Shown here one piece after another: positions 1 through 15,029 of a DNA stretch of 38,001 bases; the stretch's first letter is position 1; every line of letters starts with the position of its first letter. Position numbers and translations under genes: made by a program. The notes beneath the pieces were generated by a model. The model saw only the letters and a list, made by a program, of their open reading frames with translations. It did not search any database and was not told where the DNA came from. Origin of the DNA: Chrysomallon squamiferum (Eukaryota; Mollusca; Gastropoda; Neomphalida; Peltospiridae); the NCBI GenBank assembly GCA_012295275.1, contig CM022668.1:5032213-5070213 (forward strand), given 5' to 3'.

Positions 1-240
1 TAATAATAACAACAATAACAATAATAATAATAATAATAATAATAACAAAAACAATAATAATAATAATAATAATAACAAAAACAATAATAATAATAACAAT
101 AATAATAAAAATAATAATAATAATAATAACAACAATAATAATAATAATAACAATAATAATAGCAATAATGGTATTAGTACTAGCAGTAGTAGCAACAGAA
201 ATAGCAGTAGTAGTAATAACAGTAGTAATAATAAAATGAA
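1..240. repeat. AAT/AAC-type trinucleotide microsatellite
   Basis: The left edge is an imperfect AAT/AAC array that drifts into AGT/AGC-type triplets. No coding signal is visible. It would lie in the intron downstream of the gene A signal exon if that gene continues leftwards. Confidence 0.95.
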
Positions 241-1011
241 TTAAAATTAATGATATACTATTTAAGTGTGGAATGAAATCATGCACATAACTGTTCAATT
301 TTAATTATTATTATTTTTTTATTTTTTTTCCTTTATTTATTTATTTTTTTTTTTTATTATTATTGTTATTTATTCTTATTGTTTTTATTTTTGAAAGCTG
401 CATAATATATTAATTACGCTCTTCGCAGTCTAAAATTAATTTAAAAACATATTTCTTCTTTTCTCTTCGGTTCACAACCAACAAAAAAAAAGAATTTTAT
501 ACGTCACTCCACCCTAGAACGCATAACAATACAAGTCAGAAATACATTCCTGGCAGGTGCATGTTTAGAATGGGATAAGTAGCCAAATATTCAAATCAAA
601 CATTACATAGATATCCCTGAACTGACCAATCATTCGTCACGTATGTCATATTACGTCACACATATCACACATATGCCATGCATAACATATATGAAGCACA
701 CTGCAGTATCTGTGGAAAGACTTTCTACATTTTGCAACTGCAAAAGTTTTAAATAATTTATCAAATACAATGATCATGAGATTCCTGCCTTCGATATACT
801 AGAAGTGGCAGTTGTTGTAATGGTAATGGTGGTACTAACATTAGTATTAATACTTGTTGTGTAAAAGTAGCAGTAATAGTACTGATAGTATTTGTTGTAG
901 TAGATGCACAGAAATAATGGTAGCGGCAGTTGTTGTAATAGCAGAAAGACCTGACACCTATAATGGTATCATAGTGAGAAGAACTGTACATACAGTAAAT
1001 AAATAATTTAC
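241..1011. other. No exon recognised; probable intron of gene A
   Basis: This AT-rich stretch lies downstream of the gene A signal exon on the minus strand. I found no convincing adaptor or micro-exon. A 12-base AG/GT-bounded segment at 418-429 is the only weak candidate and I do not call it. Confidence 0.5.
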
Positions 1012-1142
1012 CTTGTACCGCAGCTTTCATATCCCTTGTGTCCCTCGTGTCCCTCGTGTCCCCACCCCCAGTGTTCAAGGTGTGACCCTGCTACAATCAG
1101 ACATGATAGAACCAACACGCAAATAATCAGAACAGATTTCAT
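1012..1142 (-). CDS. Gene A: signal-peptide exon of a secreted micro-exon-family protein (5' partial gene)
   Basis: On the minus strand an ATG at 1142 opens MKSVLIICVLVLSCLIVAGS, a classic signal peptide with a basic N-terminus, a hydrophobic core and a small-residue cleavage region. It is followed by a His/Gly/Trp-rich stretch (HLEHWGWG, then HEG-HEG-HKG). The exon ends in CAAG followed by the donor GTAAAT. The coding part is 131 bases and leaves phase 2, exactly as in genes B and C. The frame is open upstream of this ATG, but the ATG is chosen because it aligns with the start in B and lies 67 bases from a TATA box. The remaining exons fall left of the window or were not recognised. I know no named homologue; secretion is inferred from the N-terminus only. 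Confidence 0.7.
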
Positions 1143-1480
1143 TTTCTGTCTTTTCTCTTTCTTGTAATCAGGATTTTGACAAGTTCTGTGGACACTGAAA
1201 ATATGAGATTTATAAACTGTTTTATTTGTCAACGTGTACATTGGAAAAATACCACGTAGATTTTAAAAATATTTAATTAAGTTTTGTTTTTCTACTCCCT
1301 GGAGATTTAGACCTTTCATCATTCAATTTAATACCAGTTTGTTATTGTAAACGTCTTTCATTTTCTGTTTACTTTCAGCCACCCATCGTTTTTCTATCGA
1401 GCACCTGGAACGAGATAAACAGTAAGTAACAGCAGCGAAATCAACAGTAAAAAACAACTCTTCTAAATTGTTTACTATTT
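1143..1480 (-). promoter_or_regulatory. 5' flank of gene A, inverted duplicate of the gene B 5' flank
   Basis: Read on the minus strand this segment matches 4440-4758 on the plus strand over most of its length. The shared sequence includes GTGCTCGATAGAAAAACGAT, GGGTGGCTGAAAGTAAACAG and CTACGTGGTATTTTTCCAAT. It therefore carries the shared 5' UTR and promoter of this family in the opposite orientation. Confidence 0.7.
1209..1216 (-). promoter_or_regulatory. TATA box of gene A
   Basis: TTTATAAA lies about 67 bases upstream of the gene A ATG. It sits in a block collinear with the gene B promoter (TTTATAAG at 4685-4692). The sequence after it (TCTCATATTTTCAGTGTCCACAG in A, a near match in B) is conserved between the two genes. 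Confidence 0.6.
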
Positions 1481-1684
1481 ATTTATAATTTAGTTTTTGT
1501 TTTAGTTTTATTATAATTTTTATTTAAAATTATTTTGTTTATTGTAAATCTTTTTACTATTATTATTACTATTGTGTTGTTGAATCTGTTGTTTCTTGAG
1601 AACAAAAATATGCTATTTCTTTCTATTTCAAGTCGTTATATCCGGCATAAAATTGAAGGGCTTTTCGTGTTGTTCTTTGATCAT

Positions 1685-1735
<51 letters not shown>
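1685..1735. repeat. (TA)n microsatellite
   Basis: An almost pure TA dinucleotide run of about 50 bases. Confidence 0.95.
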
Positions 1736-1736
<1 letters not shown>

Positions 1737-1737
1737 A

Positions 1738-2085
1738 TAATTTCTTCCTACTACTAAATTTATACTTGTGTTAAAGAAACATTATATCTCGTCTTCATTG
1801 TCTTTCTACTACTTAATATATACTTGTGTCAAAGAAAAAATATTTGTTTCATCTTCGTTGCCTTTCTACTAGTAAAATTATATTTGTGATGGATAAACAT
1901 TCGCTTTCATCTTCATTGTCTCTCTAGTACTAAATTTAAACGTGTGTTAAAGAAACGCTATCACTTTCGTCATCATTGTCTTTCTGCTGCGAGATTTATA
2001 CCTGTGTTAGAGAAATACTATCAGTTTGATCTCCATTGTATTTCGACTATTCAGTTTTTACTTCTATTATAGAAACACCATCATT
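1738..2085. repeat. Degenerate ~60-bp minisatellite, about 5-6 copies
   Basis: A unit containing CTTCATTGTCTTTCTACTAC, then AAATTTATACTTGTGTTAAAG, recurs at spacings of about 58-60 bases. Clear starts are near 1793, 1853, 1911, 1971 and 2031. Copies have diverged. No coding role is visible. Confidence 0.75.
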
Positions 2086-2235
2086 TCCGTTTAAAAAAGA
2101 AAAATCAAAAACAAATATATAAAAAACATTATTCGTTCTGATTTCGGTCAACTGGCTTATGAAATGATTTTGAATAAATAACAGTGTTTCCGAGAAACAT
2201 AAAAAGAAATCAGTAACTATCAGCACATATTGATT

Positions 2236-2735
2236 AAACAAATATGTGAAATATACCCAGATGTTTGGACTAACACATTCACCCAAACCCACGTTCACTT
2301 TCATAATAAGAACCCACACACCAAACTCTGTAAATACATTTGCAAATAGACACTGGTTTTGTTGGAAATACAGATTACTTTTGTCTTTATTATTTATCCA
2401 ATATATCTGAAACAAAACTCATTCTTAGTTATCCTTAACATTGATTCCATGTACAGCAACAGAAACATCGATGCAGAAATAGATTCTGTTGAGAGGGCAT
2501 TTGAAAAATACTCAGATACGGACAGACTAACAGAAAACTTTACAGAATTATCTTTGTTAAGGTTAAAAGGTATCAACTTTGAAGTTAAAGGAGAAATATA
2601 TTGGCGGGTTTGACGTTTTGTGATTGTCAAACATTTCAGAGCAGAGTTCGCCTCTATTTATATCGCAAAACTCGAGCAAAGGGTTTTAAACAGAGGAACC
2701 AAAATTCCATTTTCCGATCTGAGATAATTCGATAG
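2236..2735 (+). repeat. Dispersed ~490-bp duplicated segment, copy 1, with an ORF-like core
   Basis: This segment is repeated in direct orientation at 6535-7020 inside gene B. A plus-strand frame (about 2400-2613) encodes a peptide including RNIDAEID, VERAFEKY and EIYWRV before a stop. The second copy keeps RNIDADID, VERAFEKY and EIYWQV but has a TGA after VERAFEKY. This suggests an old coding or transposon-derived sequence, decayed in copy 2. I cannot assign it to a family. Confidence 0.55.
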
Positions 2736-2800
2736 TTCGAGTCTCGTCAGCGGCATCTGACGGGATTTCCCGAACTGTTATTACACTTTGTCCTCTTTCT
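2736..2800 (+). mobile_element. tRNA-derived SINE fragment
   Basis: AGTTCGAGTCTCGTCAGCGG, a B-box-like motif, is followed by GCATCTG and GTTATTACACTTTGTCCTC. The same sequence occurs in the longer SINE at 8041-8265. Only the middle part is present here, directly after the duplicated segment. Confidence 0.6.
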
Positions 2801-3237
2801 ATCTCTGTTTCACACATTTTTCTATTAGTCTGGGATTCTTTCATATGGATACCTCAGCTTTTTTCTCACATTTTCTCTTTTTTATCTAACCTCTGTCAGG
2901 GTTTCTCTGTTGCAGATTCTCTCTGCTGTTTTTTCTTTTTCCCTCGTATTTTCCTTGTGTTTATTGTGAAATAAACTACAATAAGAAAACGTGTACCCCG
3001 ATCGCCTGGGATACAAAGACACAAACACTGACAGATGAAGAAAAAGCTGTACAAACAGACAAACAGAACAAGAACTATCACAACAACGATAAACAGACCA
3101 CTACCAATAACCATGAGAATAAAGAAAATAAAATAATAATAAATAAGATACTAAAATTAAAGTAAAATGAAATAAACAAATAAATCAATAAATGAGAAGT
3201 TGAAATGTTTCAAGCGTATCGCTTTAAAATCGATTTT
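2801..3237. other. Non-coding, pyrimidine-rich then A-rich; no gene seen
   Basis: This is AT-rich unique sequence. The open frames crossing it have no start context, splice context or conserved motif. Confidence 0.5.
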
Positions 3238-3778
3238 TTTCAGTTGTTTACTCTGTGCTGCACAAGTCCATCAAGAAAAGGACGATGGGTCGCTGAATAT
3301 AAACTGTTGTTTACTCTGTTATATCCCGCACAAGACAATCAAGAAAAGGACGATGGGTCGCTGAATATAAACTGTTGTTTACTCTGTTATATCCCGCACA
3401 AGTCCATCAAGAAAAGGACGATGGGTCGCTGAATATAAACTGTTGTTTACTCTGTTATATCCCGCACAAGTCCATCAAGAAAAGGACGATGGGTCGCTGA
3501 ATATAAACTGTTGTTTACTCTGTTATATCCCGCACAAGTCCATCAAGAAAAGGACGATGGGTCGCTGAATATAAACTGTTGTTTACTCTGTTATATCACG
3601 CACAAGACAATCAACAGAAAAACGAGCTGAATATAAACTGTTGTTTACTCTGTTATATCCCGCACAAGTCAATCAAGAAAAGGACGATGGGTGGCTGAAT
3701 ATAAACTGTTGTTTACTCTGTTATATCACGCACAAGACAATCAAGAAAAAGACGATGGGTGGCTGAATATAAACTGAG
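3238..3778 (+). repeat. 68-bp minisatellite resembling promoter sequence, about 8 copies
   Basis: The unit runs AAACTGTTGTTTACTCTGTT, then ATATCCCGCACAAGTCCATC, then AAGAAAAGGACGATGGGTCGCTGAATAT. Unit starts at 3301, 3369 and 3437 are exactly 68 bases apart. The first and some later copies vary or carry deletions. The segment AAAA-GACGATGGGTGGCTGAA resembles the conserved upstream element of genes A and B (GAAAAACGATGGGTGGCTGA). The array lies upstream of the broken signal exon at 3993, so it looks like an expanded piece of promoter-proximal DNA. Confidence 0.85.
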
Positions 3779-3992
3779 AACGATTAATAATTATTGTCTT
3801 ATCACATTTCAATGAAATTACAAAATGGCACGTGCTGCTCTCGGGCGAATCCAAACAGAACAAAACATTTAGTTGAACTTTTATTTCACTCTGTACACGT
3901 AGTCGAAATAAACAAACAATTGCAAATCTCACATTTTCATTATTCCCATAGTTAGACAAAGTCGTCACTACAGGTAAGATGAAAAGATGAAA

Positions 3993-4079
3993 ATGAAATA
4001 TTTTCTGATTATTTGTGTGTTGGTTCTAACATGTCTGATTGTAGCAGAGTCACACCTTGAAAGCTGTAGTCAAAACTAA
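3993..4079 (+). pseudogene. Broken signal-peptide exon of the micro-exon family
   Basis: ATG opens MKYFLIICVLVLTCLIVAES, followed by HLESCSQN and a stop. It aligns with the gene B signal exon, but the HWGWGHEG segment is missing. The donor has changed from AAAAGTAAAT to AAAACTAAGT, so GT is CT. The equivalent of the TATA box also appears lost: the aligned flank reads AATTGCAAATCTCACATTTTC. With no donor the frame stops at TAA 4077-4079. It could make a 28-residue peptide if transcribed, but decay is the simpler reading. Confidence 0.65.
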
Positions 4080-4094
4080 GTTATTTAGTTTTTA

Positions 4095-4117
4095 TCTATT
4101 AAAATAATAATAATAAC

Positions 4118-4182
<65 letters not shown>

Positions 4183-4345
4183 AGATAAAAGATAAAGTGT
4201 TTCTTTAACACAAATATAAATTTGTTAGAAGAAAGACAATTAAGAGGAAAGAGATGGTATTTCTTTAACACAAGTATAAATTTAGTACTAGGACCATATA
4301 TAATAATAATAATAAAAAAAAAAATAATAATAATAACAACAACAA
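4095..4345. repeat. AAT microsatellites around a short unique spacer
   Basis: Pure AAT runs at about 4105-4180 and again at 4300-4340 flank a short unique sequence. No coding content. Confidence 0.9.
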
Positions 4346-4684
4346 TAAATAAAAAAGAATTCAATGAAGTAAATCAAATAATATTAAATAGAAATTATAA
4401 TATTACTAAAACAAAAACTAAATTAATAAATAAATTGCAAGAATATTAGAAGAGTTGTTTTCTACTGTTGATTTTTTCGCTGCTGTTACTTACTGTTTAT
4501 CTCGTCCCAGGTGCTCGATAGAAAAACGATGGGTGGCTGAAAGTAAACAGAAAATGAAAGACGTTTACAATAACAAACTGGTATTAAATTGAAAGATGAC
4601 AGGTATAAATCTCTAGGGAGTAGAAAAACAAAACTTAAAATCTACGTGGTATTTTTCCAATGTACACGTTGACAAATAAAATAG

Positions 4685-4692
4685 TTTATAAG
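4685..4692 (+). promoter_or_regulatory. TATA box of gene B
   Basis: TTTATAAG lies 67 bases (end to start) before the gene B ATG. Genes A and C have the same motif at nearly the same spacing, which supports a TATA-driven promoter with a short 5' UTR contained in exon 1. Confidence 0.6.
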
Positions 4693-4758
4693 TCTCACAT
4701 TTCCAATGTCCACAGAGCTCGACAAAGTCCTGAGTACAAGAAGCAGAAAAAACTGAAA

Positions 4759-9742
<4,984 letters not shown>

Positions 9743-9884
9743 AAGACAAACCCGAGAAAGAAAATTCATTCATGTTAATGATAAGAATTCAACAAAAATA
9801 TGAAAATATTATTTCTCTTGACTTTTACGTTATAGTTTTTATTTCTGATCAATTTTTTTGTGTTTTTCTGGTCTTAATTTTTAA

Positions 9885-9985
9885 ATTTATTATTATTATT
9901 ATCATCATCATCATCATCATTATCGTCATCATTATTATTATTATCATCATCATCATTATCATTATCATCATCATCATCATTTGTA
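9885..9985. repeat. ATT/ATC microsatellite
   Basis: Imperfect ATT and ATC triplets downstream of gene B. Copy 2 of the duplication has a pure ATT run here (about 35045-35092). Confidence 0.95.
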
Positions 9986-10439
9986 TTGTTAGTGACAATC
10001 ATTATTTTCAGTAATTATTTAAGTATTGTTAAATTAGTGACAATAATTATTTTCTTAAAATTATTTGGTTTATCATTTTCGTGTAAAAACTAACACACTA
10101 TCTTATAATTAAGCTACTGAGAAATGTACACAATATCGTAGACAGTTATTTTCACAATGAAATATATAATATTTGCTGCAACATCACCAGCAAAATTAAA
10201 TTTAGAAAATAATAATAATTGCAGCAGAGCCAGTTTAAACAAACTGCTAAGTGTATTGTTTTGTTAATTTAATTCCAAATGTGTAACGTGATCTCTGTCT
10301 GGAATTGAAAAAAATAATAACAATGATATCTCACGATATAGTAATAATTACAGCAAATTTAATAGTAATAAAAACAAATACAATTATGGATGATGAAGAT
10401 ATAATTTAACTTTTTTTTCTTTTTTTTTTTTTTTTCTTT

Positions 10440-10570
10440 TTTTTCCAGAAGTAAAAAAATATGTTTTATTACATGTAAATGTATATTTTTTTTACACTTA
10501 AAAGTACATTTTAATACAGGTAAAGGTTTATTTTATTACAAATAAAAGTAAAGTTTATTGCAAGTACAAA
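10440..10570 (-). terminator. 3' UTR/poly(A)-signal minisatellite of gene C
   Basis: Degenerate ~22-base units, read on the minus strand as CTTTTA-CCTGTAATAAAATAAA and variants, follow the gene C terminal exon. AATAAA or AATAAAA occurs repeatedly. The same arrangement follows the terminal exons of D, E and F. Confidence 0.5.
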
Positions 10571-10634
10571 CATAAAGTAAATCTTATTTTTCTCTATCGC
10601 ACTGTTGATCTGGTTTGTTCTCAGCTGTCTGATT

Positions 10635-10645
10635 TTATCGTTTAA
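10635..10645 (-). CDS. Gene C terminal coding exon
   Basis: TCTTCTTTTTTTCAG is followed by TTAAACGATAA. In phase 1 this gives I-K-R-stop. The exon continues as 3' UTR and is collinear with the terminal exon of gene F at 36255. Confidence 0.55.
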
Positions 10646-12372
10646 CTGAAAAAAAGAAGAAAAAAGTTATAAAACAACAACAAAACATAACAAACAATAT
10701 TATAGTAGTACTTCGACTTACGAGTGCTCCACCTTACGAATTTTCCGAGTTACGAGCAGTCGCCCTGCCGAATTTTTGCTTTGAGTTGCGAGCTGAAATC
10801 CGAGTTACGAGCGAGCTTCAAATACGCCGTAGTTAGTTGGCGCAACGAACAACATATCATCAACCCAGCATCTCGCGTCTCACACGTTTACTTGACGTGG
10901 TTACCTCCCCGCGTAAACATCTCTGTTGGTTTATGTTCGCGTTGTGTCCTAAGAAAGTGAGTGCAAAGGACAGTGCTGAGAAGAAAAAGTGGATAATGTC
11001 CATTGAATTAAAGCATGAAATCATATAAAAACATTAGCGAGGTGTTCACATAGTCGACTTGGCTAGGCAGTACGAGCAAAGTTACTCTACGATATCTACC
11101 ATACTGAAGCAGAAGGAGTCGATAAAGCCTGTAACTTCAGCTAAAGGCGTTAAAATAATTTGTCTGATCTCCAAGATAGATACACTTTACAAAACCAATT
11201 TATTTGTCTATATTCTGTTCTATTTTATTTTTATACAATATTTGTCATTTATAAATAAATTTTTCTTGGAAAAACACGTTACAAAAACTTGAAGTGGTTT
11301 TGGTGGGACTGGAACGGATTAATGGTATTTCAAATAATTTCAGTTTGGAAAACTGATTTGATATACGAGCACTGTGAGTTACGAGCTCGGTCACGGAACG
11401 AATTAAACTCGTAAGTCAAGGTGCCACTGTATTATAAAATGATATTTCTGTTGCAATAGAGATAGATAGAATGTGTAATCAAGCAGGTGCATGGATATGT
11501 ATATGTATGAATGAAATATTATGCTTAAATATATGTATGTACATATATATGTATGTATGCATTTGTGTATATAGGTATGTGTGTTTATGTTTCAATGTAT
11601 ATTTCAGTATGTGAATGCGGAAAATAAATTAATAATTAGAATGCTGACTTGCTTCAATGCAAAGTGAAACAAAATACGTTAGCAATACGTCTAAGTTTGA
11701 AATTTAATAAAAAAAATAAATGTCAACACTACTTTAAACAGTAAAGACTACATTTAGTGTTTAAAACTTTATATATACAGTATATGAAAAATATACGCAT
11801 GCATTTATGTATATACACATTTAAACATACATATGTATGAATGAATCTGAAGGTGTATGTATGTACGTATGTATAATTTTAATGCTAACTTGTAGGCGCT
11901 TCTTTATGAAATAGATTTCAATTACAAATTTAGTTTTGTTTCACTACGTTATTTTATATACCATTATTTTATATTGTAAAATATGCATAATATGGAATTG
12001 GTTTCCTATGCATTAAATTTTGTACGCATCAACGTATTTCTGTATATGTTTAGCATTAAATATTCTGTGGTCTTAAATTTTCTGTATATTTATTTGTACT
12101 TATGTATGCATGTATGTATCTACATATGTTTGTACGTGTGAGTTTCAGTCATTTTGTACGTATATATGTATGCATGTTTTGTTTATTTTTCAAAATACGT
12201 GTCCATATAATCTCATTCTGAAAGCAGAAGATACATTAATTAAAAAAGAAAAACTTACCTGTTGTAGACGTTTCTATACGTTAGGAAACAAGCTTTAGAT
12301 TGAATTTTAATAAAGTTTTCAGGAAAAATACTGATTTAATTATTAAACGTTTTATGGTATATATCTTATACA

Positions 12373-12463
<91 letters not shown>

Positions 12464-13064
12464 TTGCGGTTCAGAAGTTAGACCTTAATAGATATTTAGT
12501 AATATTAGATTTCTTTGTGTACCTGTAATTTGACTGAACAGTTTATTTTCGTTGTTTTAAAATTAAGATAAATAAATTATAATTTAATAATACACATATC
12601 TGATGTAAAGGAAAATAAATCAGAAATTGATGTAATATAAACTTACTAATATCTATGTTTATATCTTACTTTGCGATTCGCAGTCATCAAGTTGTTTTTT
12701 CAAAATGAAATAATATTTATTTATTTATTTATTTATTGACGGTGATGAAGATGTTGTAATGATGATGACGATAATGAGATAAAAAGTTATTAAATCTTAC
12801 ACTATAAAATGAAATTAAAAGATTATTCTACGTTGAGAAGAGAGCGTGTCTTAAATATTTTATTTTTGGTTTTGTTTTCTTTGTCTATTTATTTATTCAT
12901 TCATCCATTCATTTATGCATTTATTCATTATTCCATTCATTAGAATAACAAAGTGATATATCGGATAATTTCTTTGTTTATTTACTTTGATGTCGCATCG
13001 GCTTACTGTTCTTTAGAAATATTTAATGAAAACAAATAATAATAAAATAAAATAAATAAATAAA

Positions 13065-13106
<42 letters not shown>

Positions 13107-13121
13107 AACTACTACTACTAC

Positions 13122-13158
<37 letters not shown>

Positions 13159-13848
13159 AATAAATAAATACGTAAATAAATAAATAATAACAAAATAGTA
13201 ATTAAAGGTGTCTACAAATTATAAGAACATAACTCGGGCATTTTTAATTATGCGGTTTAACGACTCTAACTCATTGAGGAAGATTCTGTAATGTACAGTG
13301 AAGTTACATCATTAAAAAAAGATGATTTTACCAAATCTATTATAAAATAATATAAATACCTACACATCAGCTGTGCAAAATTTAAAACAAAAACACAACA
13401 ACCTCACCCCTCATGTCCTTCCTCGTCCCCCCCCCAAAAAAAACACCCCCAAAAAAGTGAAGAAGTAAATATGTTATTTAGAAGTTTTAAACACTTTAAA
13501 AGCATGAAACATGACAAAATACCTGGTTCAGGTAAGTAAAATAGCCTATGATCTAAGAGTAATTCAAAAAAATTACTGAAGAAAAAGAAAAGACAACAAG
13601 AAAACAAACACTAGAGAAACAAAACAAAACAAAACAAAAATGTTAATTATAAAAGTAGAAAATAAAAATTAAAAAATGGTTACTTTTAACTGCGAAATTA
13701 TTTTCAAGATCGCTTAATTTAAGCGACAAAACAAATAAATTTACCTTCCAAAGCAAAGACCCGCATGAAAATGGCTCCGCCATCTTCCATGTGACTCTGC
13801 TGTAGCCAGACATGCTACGACGACGGCGATAAGTAGAAGTAGTTTCAT
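10635..13848 (-). CDS. Gene C: very small secreted protein from micro-exons (complete model)
   Basis: Minus-strand exons in order: signal 13848-13745, adaptor 13575-13523, micro-exons 12273-12259 and 11898-11890, terminal 10645-10635. Joined length is 192 bases, 63 residues plus TAA, and the frame stays open. It has a signal peptide, a His/Arg-rich stretch SHGRWRSHFHAG with one Cys, a Leu-rich adaptor segment (NFFELLLDHRLFYLPEP), a Thr-rich part (ETSTT-APT) and the tail IKR. No Cys-rich exon was found. The donor of the 9-base exon is GTTAGC, weaker than its relatives. A Tigger transposon sits in the last intron. The gene is tail-to-tail with B. Function unknown. Confidence 0.6.
10703..11429 (+). 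mobile_element. Decayed Tigger/pogo-type DNA transposon
   Basis: The right end, inverted, reads CAGTGGCACCTTGACTTACG, and the left end reads TAGTAGTACTTCGACTTACG. TA dinucleotides flank both ends (10701-10702 and 11430-11431), the expected target-site duplication. Inside, frames from about 10930 to 11160 give KKVSAKDSAEKKK, MSIELKHEI, DLARQYEQS and TISTILKQKESIKPVT, the N-terminal CENP-B-like helix-turn-helix of Tigger transposases. The frame is interrupted and the catalytic part is missing, so this is a non-autonomous relic at 727 bases. Confidence 0.9.
11430..11889. other. Gene C intron with ATGT-rich repeats and a relict micro-exon at about 11650
   Basis: On the minus strand TTTGCATTGAAG-CAA-GTCAGC at 11649-11651 looks like a micro-exon copy collapsed to three bases: it has the GAAG acceptor context and a donor-like GTCAGC. 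I treat it as a relic. The remainder is ATGT/ATAT-rich. Confidence 0.4.
11890..11898 (-). CDS. Gene C micro-exon 2 (9 bases)
   Basis: TTTCATAAAGAAG, then CGCCTACAA, then GTTAGC. It belongs to the CCTACAA micro-exon group seen in D, E and F. In phase 1 it adds A-P-T. The donor has T at +3, so splicing may be inefficient. Confidence 0.5.
12259..12273 (-). CDS. Gene C micro-exon 1 (15 bases)
   Basis: CTAACGTATAG, then AAACGTCTACAACAG, then GTAAGT. In phase 1 it encodes E-T-S-T-T. Confidence 0.6.
12374..12461. repeat. (GA)n microsatellite
   Basis: A pure GA run in a gene C intron; Arg-Glu open frames over it are artefacts. Confidence 0.97.
13060..13185. repeat. ACT, AAT and AAAT microsatellites
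   Basis: Consecutive ACT, AAT and AAAT runs in gene C intron 2. Confidence 0.95.
13404..13470 (-). other. Relic resembling the HEG-coding tract of signal exons
   Basis: On the minus strand GGGACGAGGAAGGACATGAG resembles the GGACACGAG repeats of the gene A signal exon. It has no signal peptide or usable splice sites and lies next to a poly-C/poly-A tract. It may be a degenerate fragment or coincidence. Confidence 0.25.
13523..13575 (-). CDS. Gene C exon 2: phase-switching adaptor exon
   Basis: A strong pyrimidine tract and TTCTTCAG precede a 53-base exon ending CCAG before GTATTT. Entering in phase 2 it encodes NFFELLLDHRLFYLPEP and leaves in phase 1. The ELLLDHR core resembles KKLLDDC in gene B. 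Its 2-to-1 phase change is the same as in gene B. Confidence 0.6.
13745..13848 (-). CDS. Gene C exon 1: signal peptide
   Basis: ATG at 13848 opens MKLLLLIAVVVACLATAES, a strong signal peptide, then HGRWRSHFHAGLCFG. It ends TGGAAG before the donor GTAAAT. The coding part is 104 bases and leaves phase 2, as in A and B. Only the AES-H junction and the phase are shared with those genes; the sequence is otherwise diverged. Confidence 0.75.
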
Positions 13849-13912
13849 GGTTGTTGTCTTCTTTTCACTTCTTCTGTTGAATTGATTACAGAATGAAGAT
13901 CTCTGAGTGTGG

Positions 13913-13920
13913 CTTATAAA
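13913..13920 (-). promoter_or_regulatory. TATA box of gene C
   Basis: TTTATAAG lies 65 bases before the ATG, matching genes A and B in motif and spacing. A CACGTG palindrome occurs further upstream at about 13958-13963. Confidence 0.55.
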
Positions 13921-14149
13921 TATTACTGAGATGTGCGAACGTGACAAGAGAACAGATCACGTGATTCAGATCTGTGCAGATCGTAGCGTGCTGTTCAGTT
14001 TATTATCAAAGGTGTTGTCAGTAAAAAAAATAATAATAATAAAAAAAGCTTTTTCGTAATATTCGATACAAACAGTGATATGTGTTTTAGTTTAGTCTCA
14101 GAGTTGTCGTGCTTTAAATAAATTATTTTGTTATCATCTTATACCTGGT

Positions 14150-14280
14150 CTCATTTTATTTATTTATTTATTTATTTGTTTGTTTGTTTGTTTGTTTGTT
14201 TGTTTGTTTGTTTGTTTATTTAGTTATTTATTTGTTTGTTTGTTTGTTTGTTTATTTGTTTATTTATTCTTGTGTTTGTT
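14150..14280. repeat. ATTT/GTTT tetranucleotide repeats
   Basis: ATTT and GTTT runs outside genes. The cysteine/phenylalanine-rich frames reading through them are artefacts. Confidence 0.95.
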
Positions 14281-15029
14281 TTATTTTGTTACATCTTTAT
14301 TTTCGTTTTTAAAATGTTTACTTGTTTCTATCTTTATGTATTATTTTTTCATTGTTTATCTCTATATAATTCTTTCTTTTATTTTCTATCTCCGACTTTT
14401 CCTCTTTTTTCACAATTTCTTTATTACTTCTTTTTCTATCTGTCTGTTTCCATCTTTCTCTCTCTAACGCTGTTGTTTCTATCTTATTCTCTCAATCTTT
14501 CTGAGACTGTCTCTCTAAGTATCTATCTGTCTCTCTTTCTCACTTGTTCTTATTTTACTTTCTTAGCCTCTTTCTTCTGACAATCTAACAAACTAATACC
14601 AATACCCGTGTTCCTTGATTGTTTAAGTCAGATTCCATCGAATTTTAAATAAACATATTTCAAAATATTTATCAGTTTTAAAGTAATGGACTTTTGTTGT
14701 TTTATTTTAAATATTTATTTTTCCCTTGATTTCAGTTTAAAAACAATACACAAAAAAACACCAAAAAACCCACGAAATAAACAAAACAGCAACAAAAAAC
14801 AAAAAAAAAGAAAAGAAAAGAAAAACGAAAATGAAAAAAGAAAAAACAGAAAAACAGAAATCTCAGTCTACCTATGTTCGAAAAAGTCAGTTGTCCTTGG
14901 TACACGGTGCCTGATTTTTCAGTAATAAAATATTTATCAACTGATCTGAGACCCATGCTGCTAACGTAGAATTAACTGTAGATGACAGATGCTGAGTTTT
15001 CTGCGTATTACTATCTTAAAGTTTGTACT
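14281..15029. other. Intergenic, T-rich then A-rich; no gene seen
   Basis: The two overlapping open frames at 14180-14580 are low-complexity T/C-rich translations, and the Lys/Asn-rich frame at 14686-14925 is A-rich. None has splice or conservation support. Confidence 0.5.

Noticed and set aside
418-429. A 12-base AG/GT-bounded segment on the minus strand (ACTGCGAAGAGC) downstream of the gene A signal exon
   Set aside because: In phase 1 it would read D-C-E-E, faintly like the Cys exon start, but it cannot follow the phase-2 signal exon directly and has no flanking similarity to other family exons.
10933-11170. A CENP-B-like helix-turn-helix gene
   Set aside because: It lies inside terminal inverted repeats with TA duplications and has frame breaks, so it is a dead transposase fragment.
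11649-11651. A 3-base micro-exon CAA in gene C
   Set aside because: The context looks like a collapsed micro-exon, but a one-codon exon with a GTCAGC donor is not credible without transcript data.
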